64,000 nt of DNA from Shewanella psychropiezotolerans (GTDB taxonomy: Bacteria > Pseudomonadota > Gammaproteobacteria > Enterobacterales > Shewanellaceae), in contig NZ_CP041614.1 in NCBI RefSeq assembly GCF_007197555.1, positions 2,844,001-2,908,000 on the forward strand. The letters run 5' to 3'. The notes beneath the pieces were generated by a model. That model was given only the letters and a program-made list of their open reading frames with translations. It searched no databases and was not told the DNA's origin. Position 1 is the stretch's first letter; each line of letters opens with the position of its first letter. Positions 19,379 through 29,598 of the stretch are shown here, piece after piece. Position numbers and translations under genes: made by a program.

Positions 19379-20631
19379 ATGGAAAAGTATTCTGGTTTTG
19401 GGCTGGTAACACATGCTCTAAGTCATCATGAAAACTGGCAACGGGTTTGGCGTAACCCCCAGCCAAAGAAAAAGTATGATGTGGTGATTGTTGGTGGTGG
19501 TGGTCATGGTCTTGCGACGGCTTATTATTTGGCAAGTGTTCACGGTATTACCAATATTGCTGTGCTTGAAAAAGGGTATTTGGGGGCGGTAACACAGCGA
19601 GAAATACGACGATTGTTCGCTCTAATTATCTTTGGGATGAATCAGCACACTTGTATGAACATGCGATGAAGTTGTGGGAGGGGTTATCTCAAGATTTGAA
19701 CTATAACGTGATGTTCTCCCAGCGTGGGGTCTTGAATTTAGGCCACACTTTGCAAGACATGCGAGATATTGAGCGCCGGGTTAATGCCAATCGATTAAAC
19801 GGTATTGACGGGGAAGTATTGGACACCCAGCAGGTACAGGAAATTGTGCCTATGATGAACTGCGGTACCGATACTCGTTATCCGATATTGGGCGCCTCTT
19901 GGCAGCCTAGAGCAGGTGTTGCTCGTCATGATGCCGTTGCATGGGGCTATGCACGTGCAGCCGATGCCTTGGGCGTGGATTTAATTCAGCAATGTGAAGT
20001 GATTGATATCATCACCGAGGATGGCGCAGCTGTGGGGGTTAATACTAAGCAGCATGGTGTGATCAAAGCTGATCGTGTGGGGTGTGTGGTTGCCGGTAAT
20101 TCCAGTGTATTAGCTAAAATGGCGGGTTTTGAGCTGCCTATTGAGTCGCACCCACTCCAGGCGTTGGTGTCGGAGCCGATTAAGCCTATTTTAGACACTG
20201 TGGTGATGTCTAACCAAGTGCACGGCTATATTTCTCAATCAGATAAAGGTGACTTGGTTATCGGTGCTGGTATTGATGGCTATAACGGTTATGGCCAGCG
20301 CGGGGCCTATCACACCATAGAACATACTGTTCAGGCCATTTTGGAGCTATTCCCAATGTTTAGCCGTGTCAGAATGAACCGTCAATGGGGAGGCATAGTT
20401 GATACTTGCCCGGATGCATGTCCCATCATTTCAGCGACCCCGGTTGAAAATCTATTCTTTAATTGCGGCTGGGGCACGGGCGGGTTTAAAGCCACGCCAG
20501 GCTCAGGTCATGTCTTTGCCGATCTGCTAGCGAAAGGGAAAGCCAATACGTTAGCCGAGCCATTTTCTTTATCCCGTTTCCACAATGGGGCTTTGATTGA
20601 TGAACATGGTGCTGCCGGCGTCGCTCACTAA
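19379..20631 (+). CDS. soxB: Sarcosine oxidase beta subunit (frame broken)
   Basis: Subunit of heterotetrameric sarcosine oxidase, which demethylates sarcosine to glycine with transfer of the methyl carbon to THF. The FAD motif [17 protein letters not shown] is near residues 35-51. The segment [15 protein letters not shown] contains the histidine that in characterised beta subunits carries covalent FMN. The conceptual length is about 418 residues. The frame is broken at the G run 19582-19586: a sixth G restores [20 protein letters not shown] and joins the ORFs at 19379-19669 and 19651-20631. soxD follows 13 bases after the stop. Confidence 0.9.
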
Positions 20632-20644
20632 AGGAGGGGAAAAG

Positions 20645-20959
20645 ATGTTTTATATTTATTGTCCTTATTGCCAGGAACATCGTGAGGAAGAAGAATTTCA
20701 CGCCGCAGGTCAAGCGCATATCAGCCGTCCACTAGACCCTGATAATTGTAGCGACGTGGAGTGGGGTGATTATTTGTATTTTCGGAAAAATCCTCGTGGA
20801 CTGCACCATGAGATGTGGTCTCATACTGCGGGGTGTAGGAAGTATTTTAATGTGACCCGAGATACTCAGAGTTACCAAATTAAAGAAGTCTATAAGATGG
20901 GTGAACTGCCCCAAATTGTTGCTGAAAAAGCCTCGGATAGAGAGAGGAGTGAAGTATGA
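20645..20959 (+). CDS. soxD: Sarcosine oxidase delta subunit
   Basis: A small zinc-binding subunit of 104 residues. It opens MFYIYCPYCQEHREEEEF, giving a CxxC pair, and later has HEMWSHTAGCRKYF with a further His and Cys for the zinc site. GGAGGGG lies just upstream of the ATG at 20645; the frame is open further up but that part overlaps soxB. Its stop overlaps the soxA start (ATGA). Intact. Confidence 0.93.
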   Translation: MFYIYCPYCQEHREEEEFHAAGQAHISRPLDPDNCSDVEWGDYLYFRKNPRGLHHEMWSHTAGCRKYFNVTRDTQSYQIKEVYKMGELPQIVAEKASDRERSEV

Positions 20960-23900
20960 GTCAGACAAATCGGGTTTATTCTGGGGGATGCATAGATCGC
21001 AGCAAACCATTGAACTTCAGTTACAATGGTAAAACTTATCAAGGGTTTGATGGTGATACGCTGGCCTCTGCATTACTCGCGAATGGGGTTGACATCGTTG
21101 GCCGTAGTTTTAAATATAGCCGGCCTCGAGGCATTGTTGCTGCAGGCAGTGAAGAACCCAATGCCATTTTACAAATGGGGGCTAGCGAAGCGACTCAGGT
21201 GCCTAATGTTCGAGCGACGCAGCAAGAACTCTTTGATGGGTTAGTCTGTCATTCTGCCAAAGGTTGGCCAAGCTCTGATTTCGATATGATGGGCTTATTG
21301 GGTAAAGTGGGCGGAAAAATGATGCCTCCAGGTTTTTATTACAAAACCTTCATGTACCCCCAAACGATGTGGCGAACCTACGAGAAATATATTCGTAAAG
21401 CCGCGGGGATCGGACGCTCTCCAACTCAAGCCGATCCTGATATTTATGATAATTTCAATCAACACACAGATGTGCTGATTGTGGGTGCTGGTCCGGCAGG
21501 TTTAGCGGCAGCGTTAAGTGCAGCACGCAGCGGCGCTCGCGTTATTTTCGCTGATGAACAAGCGAAAATGGGGGGGCATTATTATTCAGCCGTGAACTCA
21601 TCAATGGTCGACCTGCAATGGAGTGGGTGGAGGAAACGTTAACTGAGCTCAGACAATATCGTGATGTATTGATGCTTCCACGTGCCACAGTGAATGGCTA
21701 TCACGATCATAACTTCCTCACTATTCATCAACGTTGTACCGATCATATTGCTGATAAAGCACCTGGTGGCCAGATCCGTCAACGCCTGTATCGAATTCGT
21801 GCTAAATGGGTCGTACTGGCAACTGGTGCTCATGAGCGAACTTTAGTTTTCGGTAACAATGACGTTCCCGGGTGCATGCAAGCCTCAGCAGTATCGACGT
21901 ATATTAATCAATATGGCGTGGTACCGGGTAAGCAGTTAGTGTTAATGACGACGAACGATAATGCGTATCAAGCCGCTTTCGATTGGCAAGACAGTGGTCG
22001 AGATGTGGTTGCCATTGTCGATACTCGCAGTCAGCCTCAAGGTGAAAAAGTACAGCAAGCGCATCTTCGAGGCTTGAATGTCATAACGGGCAGTGCGGTT
22101 ATTGAGGTTAAAGGCAGTAAAAGAGTGTCGGCGGTGTTAGTTGCCTGCATCAATCTAGACGGTACTCGAGTGGTAGGTGAAGCAAAGACAATCAAGTGTG
22201 ACACTATCGCGAGCTCTGGCGGATGGAGCCCGGCGGTGCACCTTTCTTGTCATACTGGCAGTCGCCCGCAGTGGAAAGAGGATGTGCTTGGGTTTGTACC
22301 CGGTGACACGATTCAGCAGCAACTGACTGCTGGTGCCATTAAGGGGACTTATAGCCTGAGTAAATGTTTACAAGAAGGCTTTAGTGCCGGGCAAGAAGCG
22401 GCAATAAAATCGGGCTTCACTGATGTAGGCAATCACGAAATCCCCACTGTTGAACGACTCACAGAAGAAGCAACAATGCCTCTGTTTCATATCCCTCATA
22501 CGCTTGCAACTAGTCGAGCGCCTAAGCAATTTGTCGACTACCAGACTGATGTCACTGCGGCTGGTATAGAGTTAGCGACACGTGAAGGGTTTGAGTCCAT
22601 AGAACATATTAAACGTTATACCGCAATGGGGTTTGGCACTGATCAAGGTAAGCTGGGTAATATTAATGGTATGGCGATTGCTGCAAAATGCATGAACAAG
22701 TCGATACCTGAAACTGGTACGACTATTTTTAGGCCTAACTATACCCCGGTTACTTTCGGCGCGATTGCTGGACGTAACTGTAATGACCTGTTTGATCCAA
22801 AGCGTTATACCCCGATGCAGCAATGGCATGTTGAGCATGGTGCCTTGTTTGAAGATGTAGGCTTGTGGAAACGTGCTTGGTATTACCCCAAACAAGGGGA
22901 ATCAATGTTAGATGCCGTTAAACGTGAATGTAAGGCAACACGTGAAAGTGTCGGTATTTTAGATGCATCGACGCTAGGTAAAATCGACATTCAAGGTCAA
23001 GATGCCCGTGAGTTTATATCTCGAGTGTATACCAATGCATGGGCCAAACTTGCGGTAGGTAAATGTCGATATGGTTTGATGTGTGGTGAAGATGGGATGA
23101 TATTTGATGATGGTGTGACGTCATGCCTAGCTGAAAATCATTTTATTATGACAACGACAACTGGTGGTGCAGCCCGTGTTTTAAGCTGGTTAGAGTTGTA
23201 TCATCAAACTGAATGGCCTGAACTTGAAGTCTATTTTAATACCGTAACGGATCAGTGGTCCACGATGACGATTTCAGGCCCTAATGCTCGTAAGCTATTA
23301 GCGGAAGTTTGTCATGATATTGATTTAGACCGTGATAACTTCAAATTCATGGATTGGCGACAAGGGACAGTCGCTGGCGTGCCAGCCCGTATATTTCGTA
23401 TCTCATTTACGGGTGAACTTTCTTATGAAATTAATGTTCAGGCAAATTATGGCTTGGAGGTATGGCAAGCACTGCAGGCCCAGGGTAAAAAATATAATTT
23501 GACCCCCTACGGCACCGAAACCATGCATGTCTTACGGGCTGAAAAAGGCTTTATTATTGTCGGTCAGGATACTGACGGTTCAGTTACTCCTATGGATCTG
23601 GGGATGGGTTGGTGTGTCAGCAATAAGAAACCATTTAGCTATATTGGTAAACGGGGGATGAATCGTGAGGATTGTTTACGATCGGGCCGTAAACAACTTG
23701 TTGGATTAAAGACCAAAGATGCGAATGTGGTCATACCTGAAGGTTCACAGGCCGTTGCCGATCCCCATCAAGGGATTCCTATGACTATGTTGGGTCATGT
23801 CACTTCAAGCTACTACAGTGAATGTTTACAGCGCAGTATTGCAATGGGAGTGATCATTGGGGGTCTTGACCGTATGGGCGAGACTGTTTATTACCCTCAA

Positions 23901-23978
23901 GCTGATGGTCGAGTTATTGAGGCAGAAATATGCAGCCCTGTTTTCTTGGATCCTAAAGGAGATCGACAAAATGTCTGA
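20956..23978 (+). CDS. soxA: Sarcosine oxidase alpha subunit (frame broken)
   Basis: Large subunit with an N-terminal ferredoxin-like fold (FSYNGKTYQGFDGDTLASAL), a pyridine-nucleotide/NAD-binding domain (VLIVGAGPAGLAAALSAARS near residue 175) and a C-terminal folate-binding GcvT-like domain. The conceptual length of about 1007 residues is normal. The frame is broken at the G run 21570-21576: one more G restores KMGGALLFSRELINGRPAMEW and joins the ORFs at 20956-21642 and 21618-23978. Translation is coupled to soxD upstream (4-base overlap) and soxG downstream (8-base overlap). Confidence 0.92.
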
Positions 23979-24681
23979 TGTTGAAAGTGTGATTGAAAAG
24001 TCAGAATTAGCTCGAGTCGTTACACCGGATACACCGAAAGTGGATGCTCCCACCTCGATATTGTCTAAGATATTAGAAATGCAGCAACTTTCTATTGAAG
24101 GTGTGCAAGCCGTTAGCCCTTTATTCAAGGAGATATCGCAGGCTAGTCAGCGACCAAACCTAAGTGTTCATCTAAAAGAGTTAGCATTTTTAGGCCACTT
24201 AGTGTTAAGAGGAAATAGTCAAAACAAACAGTTTTCAGCAGCGATAGAAACCGTGTTAGGAGTACCATTGCCGAGTGCGTTACAAAGTGAAACGAAAGAT
24301 GAATTATCAATAAGTTGGATTTCACCCGATGAATGGTTAGTTATTTTCCCTATCACTCAAGCTTTTGAAATGGAACGTCGATTACGTCTCATGGTCGACG
24401 GCCACTGTGCGGTGGTGAATGTTTCTGGCGGGCAGATTGTATTGAGCTTATCTGGGGCGAATGCATTGAAAGTATTGCATAAATCTACGCCCTATGATGT
24501 TCATGAGCGTAATTTCCCAGTAGGGAAAGTGGTGACGACGGTATTTGCCAAAACACAGGTGATTATTCGTCGTACTGGGCCTGAAAGTTGGGAGTTGACG
24601 GTTCGAAGAAGCTTTGCTGCCTATGTGTGGCAGTGGTTAACGGATGCTTCAAAAGAATATGGAGTAGAGGTCAGCGCCTAG
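23971..24681 (+). CDS. soxG: Sarcosine oxidase gamma subunit
   Basis: The gamma subunit, 236 residues, starts at the ATG that overlaps the soxA stop by 8 bases with AAAGGAG just before it; an open frame up to 23857 lies inside soxA. The SoxG core is visible as SWISPDEWLVIFP and later VVNVSGGQIVLSLSGANAL, with a C-terminal RRSFAAYVWQWL. The first ~60 residues are an N-terminal extension relative to many SoxG proteins. It completes the soxBDAG set. Confidence 0.88.
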   Translation: MSDVESVIEKSELARVVTPDTPKVDAPTSILSKILEMQQLSIEGVQAVSPLFKEISQASQRPNLSVHLKELAFLGHLVLRGNSQNKQFSAAIETVLGVPLPSALQSETKDELSISWISPDEWLVIFPITQAFEMERRLRLMVDGHCAVVNVSGGQIVLSLSGANALKVLHKSTPYDVHERNFPVGKVVTTVFAKTQVIIRRTGPESWELTVRRSFAAYVWQWLTDASKEYGVEVSA

Positions 24682-24704
24682 TGTTTGGTTGACATTTTTG
24701 TTGG

Positions 24705-24734
24705 GAACTTTGGTTCAAAATTGAACCAAAGTTC
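24705..24734. repeat. 30-base palindrome between soxG and purU
   Basis: Perfect 14-bp arms (24705-24718 and 24721-24734) are separated by only AA. No T run follows. It may be an operator or an RNA hairpin limiting read-through from sox into purU. Confidence 0.6.
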
Positions 24735-24766
24735 ATCGTTTCAGGCTTAATTAAAGAGATATAATC

Positions 24767-25633
24767 GTGGGAAATAATGAAAACACTTGGATATTAACCG
24801 CCCAGTGTCCAAGTTGTCTTGGCACTGTCGATGTTGTTACTCGCTTTCTTGCTGAGAATAGTTGCTACATTGTGGACATACAATCATTTGATGATCGTGA
24901 ACTTAATCTTTTCTGCATTCGTGTCCAATTTCGTCCACTCAATGAAGAATTCACCCCTGATGTCTTTGAGCAAACATTTCAAGCGCGGGCTCATAAGTTT
25001 GATATGACCTGGTCGTTAACAGAGCCAAATCATAAAACTCGTGTGGCGATCATGGTTTCAAAATATGACCATTGTTTAAATGATTTACTATATCGATATA
25101 GAACGAATGCATTACCTATTGATATTGCGGTTATTATTTCTAATCATCCTGATTTGAAAGCCTTAGCCGAATGGCATGGTATCGATTATTACCATCTACC
25201 TATTACGGCTGAGACTAAACCTCAGCAAGAAAAGCAAGTACTGGAAGTTGTGCAGCAATACGCTTGTGAACTGGTTGTGCTTGCTCGTTATATGCAGGTT
25301 TTATCTGCCGATATGTGCTCCAAGCTCAGCGGTAAAGCCATTAATATCCATCATTCTCTGCTACCTGGTTTTAAAGGCGCTAAACCTTATCATCAAGCGT
25401 GGGATAAAGGGGTGAAACTGGTTGGGGCAACCGCTCATTATGTTAATGACGATCTCGATGAAGGACCTATTATTACTCAAGGTGTTCAGGCTGTTGGTCA
25501 TAGTCACTATCCGGAAGATCTGGTCGCAAAGGGGCAAGATATAGAAAGTCAGACATTAGCCAGAGCGATTAAATATCATATCGAGAAACGGGTGTTTTTA
25601 TGTGGCAACCGAACCGTTGTTTTTGCTGATTAA
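24767..25633 (+). CDS. purU: Formyltetrahydrofolate deformylase
   Basis: Hydrolyses 10-formyl-THF to formate and THF, freeing folate. The 288-residue protein has an N-terminal ACT-type domain (residues 1-90, TAQCPSCLGTVDVVTRFLAE) and a C-terminal formyltransferase domain with the catalytic Asn-His-Asp set in AINIHHSLLPGFKGAKPYHQ and DDLDEGPIITQ. The start is GTG at 24767 with AAAGAGA upstream. purU is a standard companion of soxBDAG because demethylation loads the folate pool. It is separated from soxG by 85 bases and a perfect palindrome, so it may be partly independent. Confidence 0.93.
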   Translation: MGNNENTWILTAQCPSCLGTVDVVTRFLAENSCYIVDIQSFDDRELNLFCIRVQFRPLNEEFTPDVFEQTFQARAHKFDMTWSLTEPNHKTRVAIMVSKYDHCLNDLLYRYRTNALPIDIAVIISNHPDLKALAEWHGIDYYHLPITAETKPQQEKQVLEVVQQYACELVVLARYMQVLSADMCSKLSGKAINIHHSLLPGFKGAKPYHQAWDKGVKLVGATAHYVNDDLDEGPIITQGVQAVGHSHYPEDLVAKGQDIESQTLARAIKYHIEKRVFLCGNRTVVFAD

Positions 25634-25760
25634 ATTTATATTTAATCGATCTGCCGACGGAAGTTTAATCGATTTATTCGGACAAATAAAATGGGATATT
25701 AGTCTTTTTATGTAGCGCTTATGATATGTGTTCTATTTTTGCACATTTGTCATTGTACAC

Positions 25761-26540
25761 CTAATACTGACTTATATATTGCTTTGGCGGTCGGCCTAAG
25801 GTTTTCTTGAAAAAAGTGATGAAGGCGCTAACTGACTCATAGCCCAAATCTTCAGATACCCTTTGTACCGAATATCCCGATGACAGTTTCTGCAGGGCGA
25901 TGACGATATGCAGCTGACCTCGCCAGCGGCCGAAGGTGACGCCGATTTCTTGTTTAACCAGACGCGCCAATGTTCTCTCACTCATGGCAAATTTCGCCGC
26001 CCACTGGCCAATTGTTTCCCTATTGTCGGGCTGTGCAATCAAGTCTTGGGCAATTTTATTGAGTCTTGGCTCCTTAGGTATGGGGAAATCAAATTGCTCT
26101 GTAGGCATTTTGACTAGCTCATGCATCAGCACATCGACAAGCTTAGCCGTAGCACTCTTGGGTCCGTAGTCCTGTGGCAAGCTGGTTAAGTGTAAGATCA
26201 ACTCTCTTACCAGCGGAGAGATGGACAGGGTACAGCTCTTTTGGGGCAAGTTGGGTAATTGAGGGTCGATAAACAGCATGCAGACCTGTGCATCCGGCGA
26301 TATCCTGTTGCTGTGGGGGACCAGACTTGGGATCCACACCGCGCAATGAGTCGGCACCATCCAGATCCCGTCGTCGATGTTGCAAGTCACATGACCATGA
26401 GTCGCCAGCACTAGCTGTCCCTTTCTGTGACGGTGGAAGGGGGTCTCACATTCCCTGTCTCCGCCTCTTAGCTTCAAAGAGACCACCTTTTGTGGGTATT
26501 GGTCCGAGTCAAATTCGGGGAATAATGCATCTGTCGACAT
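25761..26540 (-). CDS. AraC-family transcriptional regulator with cupin N-terminal domain
   Basis: A regulator of about 259 residues from the chosen ATG at 26540. An AraC/RmlC-type cupin sensor (ETPFHRHRKGQLVLATHGHV) is followed by a C-terminal double HTH (IGQWAAKFAMSERTLARLVK and VQRVSEDLGYESVSAFITFF) ending GRPPKQY. The frame is open to a TTG at 26645, which would overlap the divergent transporter gene; neither start has a good ribosome binding site, so the N-terminus is uncertain. It is divergent from the MFS gene at 26638, a common regulator-transporter pairing, and probably controls it. The inducer is unknown. Confidence 0.85.
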   Translation of the reverse strand: MSTDALFPEFDSDQYPQKVVSLKLRGGDRECETPFHRHRKGQLVLATHGHVTCNIDDGIWMVPTHCAVWIPSLVPHSNRISPDAQVCMLFIDPQLPNLPQKSCTLSISPLVRELILHLTSLPQDYGPKSATAKLVDVLMHELVKMPTEQFDFPIPKEPRLNKIAQDLIAQPDNRETIGQWAAKFAMSERTLARLVKQEIGVTFGRWRGQLHIVIALQKLSSGYSVQRVSEDLGYESVSAFITFFKKTLGRPPKQYISQY

Positions 26541-26637
26541 AGGTTTGTCAGTATTTAGCAATAAAATGTCAATATAGCTCAATTCGGCTGTTGGTTTAAA
26601 GGCTAGAGTAGCGATATTCTTCTTGTTGGAGCGCTTC

Positions 26638-27888
26638 ATGACCAAAGAACATCAAACCTTGGCCACTAAATCGATTTTTCTTATTCTGGGTATCTTACTT
26701 ATTGCGGCTAACTTACGTGGCCCCATCACCAGCGTGGCCCCCTTGCTGGACTCGATCCGCAGCTCTCTGGATTTAACCGCAACTCAAGCGGGCTTGCTCA
26801 CGACCTTGCCCTTGCTCGCGTTCGCGTTTATGTCGCCATTATCCTCTAAAATTGGTCACAAAATAGGATTAGAGCGTGCGCTTATGACGGCGCTCGTCCT
26901 TATTCTCGTTGGGATCATAGTGCGGGCGCTAGGCTCGACCAGTGCACTCTTGTTCGGCACTTTTGTCATTGGAGCCGGCATTGCCATTGCCAATGTGCTC
27001 TTGCCCAGTCTGCTCAAACGTGACTTTCCCACCAGAGTGGCGACACTCACGGCTGTCTATGTACTTACCATGGGAATAGGGTCGGCGATTAGCTCGGCTG
27101 TGGCGGTACCCATGTCGAATCTTGCCGAGCATTTAAGCATCTCATTTATGCCTGATTGGGCCTTTGCTCTGGTTAGTGTGATCTTGTTCCCCATACTTTC
27201 AATCCTGTTTTGGTTGCCTCAGATGCGGGAGCGTACTGCTCCTGAAAAAAATACTGCCAGACTCGATTCCCATAGCTATGTCTGGCGTTCTCCCTTGGCC
27301 TGGCAATTGACATTTTTTCTGGGGTTAAATTCATTCGTGACCTATATCATCATAGGTTGGTTGCCCAGCATGCTGATGGATGCAGGCTACTCTGAGGTTG
27401 AGGCTGGGTTTAACGCGGGTTTGCTGCAACTGGCGACAGCGCTTCCGGCTATCGCGCTCATTCCTATCATGGGCAAGTTAAAAAATCAGAGCCTGCTCGC
27501 CTTCGGCACTGCACTTATCGCCTTAACCGGCATCTTGGGCCTCTTGTTACTGCCACAATTTGCCACCGTGTGGGTATTGGTGTTTGGTTTTGGTGGGGGA
27601 GCAGGCTTCATCGTCGGCTTATCCTGTATCAGCCACCGCACTCACCATACACATCAGGCGGCCGCATTATCTGGCATGGCGCAGTGTGTGGGTTATCTGC
27701 TGGCGGCAACGGGGCCTATTCTCATCGGTTCTGTGCATGATACGACGGGGAGCTGGAGCTTACCCTTAATTCTGTGTGCGATAGCTTGTGTGCTGTGCAG
27801 TGTGTGCGGCTTTTTGGCTGGGCGGGATCGTATTATTGAACATAAGCCGAGTATCACCATGAAAGTCGCCGATGCTGGAGTGGTCTAG
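26638..27888 (+). CDS. MFS transporter, CynX/NimT family
   Basis: A 416-residue inner-membrane permease with about 12 hydrophobic segments. The N-terminal LLIAANLRGPITSVAPLLD is the hallmark of the CynX (cyanate) / NimT (2-nitroimidazole) family. The ATG at 26638 follows GGAG and begins MTKEHQ. It is divergent from the AraC regulator. Family members carry cyanate, nitroimidazoles or other small compounds; the substrate here cannot be assigned, and no cyanase gene is nearby. Confidence 0.85.
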   Translation: MTKEHQTLATKSIFLILGILLIAANLRGPITSVAPLLDSIRSSLDLTATQAGLLTTLPLLAFAFMSPLSSKIGHKIGLERALMTALVLILVGIIVRALGSTSALLFGTFVIGAGIAIANVLLPSLLKRDFPTRVATLTAVYVLTMGIGSAISSAVAVPMSNLAEHLSISFMPDWAFALVSVILFPILSILFWLPQMRERTAPEKNTARLDSHSYVWRSPLAWQLTFFLGLNSFVTYIIIGWLPSMLMDAGYSEVEAGFNAGLLQLATALPAIALIPIMGKLKNQSLLAFGTALIALTGILGLLLLPQFATVWVLVFGFGGGAGFIVGLSCISHRTHHTHQAAALSGMAQCVGYLLAATGPILIGSVHDTTGSWSLPLILCAIACVLCSVCGFLAGRDRIIEHKPSITMKVADAGVV

Positions 27889-28119
27889 ACAGATGTGGAA
27901 TTTTTAAGGGGGATTGGTCATTTTACGCCGATGGCGCTTCAAGTTATCGGCCCGGCCCTGTTATAATGAGCTCACTTCTCTGTTTTGCCGCATTTTCCTA
28001 TTGAGCAATTACTTTCTTTTGAGTGCTTATGTTGAGTGTTTCATATTAAGCGCCTTGTGTTAGCTAATGTGATCTAAGGCTTAAACAGTTATTTACTCGT
28101 TATTATGTTGAGACCCAAA

Positions 28120-29466
28120 ATGTCATTCTCCAATCTTGGATTAAGCGATCCGATTTTAACATCCCTGGCCGAGCTGGGCTATTCATCGCCAACGCCAATT
28201 CAAGCCGAAGCGATCCCGCTGGCCTTAAAAGGCAAGAACTTGATCGCGGCGGCTCAGACGGGCAGCGGTAAGACAGCCACGTTTGTATTGCCTATGCTTG
28301 AGATGTTGGCAAAAGGGGAAACCCAACGTAAGAAACGTGTTCGTGCACTTATTCTCACTCCCACAAGGGAGCTCGCGGTTCAGGTCTGCAACAGCATAGA
28401 GGCTTATGGCAAGTACCTTAACCTTAAGGCTTTAGCGGTATATGGCGGCGTTGATTACGAGCCGCAGAAACAGGCTTTGATCGAAGGCATAGACATAGTC
28501 GTTGCCACTCCGGGTCGCTTGAGGGATTTGTATACCCAAAGATCTATTCATTTCGATGAAATCGAAATGTTAGTGCTCGATGAAGCCGACAGAATGCTGG
28601 ATATGGGCTTTATCGAAGATATCACTAAGATCATAGATACCTTGCCGGTAGACAGGCAAAACCTCTTGTTCTCGGCGACCTTATCGCGTCAGGTCAGGGA
28701 ACTTGCCAAAGAGACCATTCCTAATGCCATCCAGCTCTCCGTCACTAAGAAAAGTGAGGGTAAGCCCAATATTGATCAGTGGTTAGTGACGGTGGATAAA
28801 GATAAGAAGTCGGCGTTATTGAGCCATCTGATCAAAGAAAAAAGCTGGCAGCAGGCGCTTATTTTTATCGAAACTAAACACGGCGCGGCTAAGCTCGTGA
28901 CTCAGCTTGAGAAACGGGGCATTCAAGCCGAGTGCATCCACAGTGGTCGTGCTCAGGCCATTCGAGAGCAGATCTTGGCGGATTTCAAGTCGGGTAAGAT
29001 ACAGTTTCTTATCTCTACCGGGATCTCCGCTCGAGGCATAGATATCGATGAGCTGCCGTTAGTGATCAACTATGACTTACCTTATCCTGCCGATGAGTAC
29101 GTGCATCGTATCGGTCGTACCGGACGCGCGGGCGCCGCCGGTGAGGCGATATCTTTGGTGTCTAAAGATGATTTCAAGAATCTGTGCATGATTGAAAAGC
29201 GTTTAGATCACTTGATCGAAAGAAAAGTGGTTGAAGGGTTTGAGCCACGTAAAGAAGTACCTGTCTCAGTGTTAAATTTCGTGCCTAAGAATAAGCCGGC
29301 TAGAGATGATTCAAAAGATAACCGGGTTAAGCCAAAAGATAAGCGCACGGCATCGAAATCCAGCGCGTCGACTCACAGCTCAGGCAGGTCATCGACACTT
29401 AAACAAACTGACAAAAAAGAGAGTTCAGCCGATAACAAGTTGCCGCTTAATCCCTGGGGTCGATAG
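28120..29466 (+). CDS. DEAD-box ATP-dependent RNA helicase, RhlE-like
   Basis: A 448-residue helicase. The Q motif is near the start (YSSPTPIQAEAIP), Walker A is AAQTGSGKT, motif Ia PTRELAVQV, motif II VLDEADRMLDMGF, motif III SAT, motif VI HRIGRTGRAG. The last ~65 residues are a basic, Ser/Lys-rich, low-complexity RNA-binding tail (DNRVKPKDKRTASKSSAS). The start is placed at 28120 because the family begins MSF; an ATG five codons upstream is also possible. RhlE proteins act in ribosome assembly and RNA turnover. Monocistronic, with a terminator downstream. Confidence 0.93.
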   Translation: MSFSNLGLSDPILTSLAELGYSSPTPIQAEAIPLALKGKNLIAAAQTGSGKTATFVLPMLEMLAKGETQRKKRVRALILTPTRELAVQVCNSIEAYGKYLNLKALAVYGGVDYEPQKQALIEGIDIVVATPGRLRDLYTQRSIHFDEIEMLVLDEADRMLDMGFIEDITKIIDTLPVDRQNLLFSATLSRQVRELAKETIPNAIQLSVTKKSEGKPNIDQWLVTVDKDKKSALLSHLIKEKSWQQALIFIETKHGAAKLVTQLEKRGIQAECIHSGRAQAIREQILADFKSGKIQFLISTGISARGIDIDELPLVINYDLPYPADEYVHRIGRTGRAGAAGEAISLVSKDDFKNLCMIEKRLDHLIERKVVEGFEPRKEVPVSVLNFVPKNKPARDDSKDNRVKPKDKRTASKSSASTHSSGRSSTLKQTDKKESSADNKLPLNPWGR

Positions 29467-29554
29467 CCCATATCCATGCCAAGAATCAAGAATCCAGTTA
29501 GCGAACGCTAAACTTCATCGAGATTTTTTCGAATAAAAGCTCGAATGAAACAGC

Positions 29555-29581
29555 AAGGTGGGTGAATTCACCTGCCTTTTT
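29555..29581 (+). terminator. Intrinsic terminator after the DEAD-box helicase gene
   Basis: A 10-bp stem with two wobble pairs around an AATT loop is followed by TTTTT. It lies between the helicase and the convergent amylase gene. Confidence 0.75.
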
Positions 29582-29598
29582 AGGTTTGTATTTTTGGC

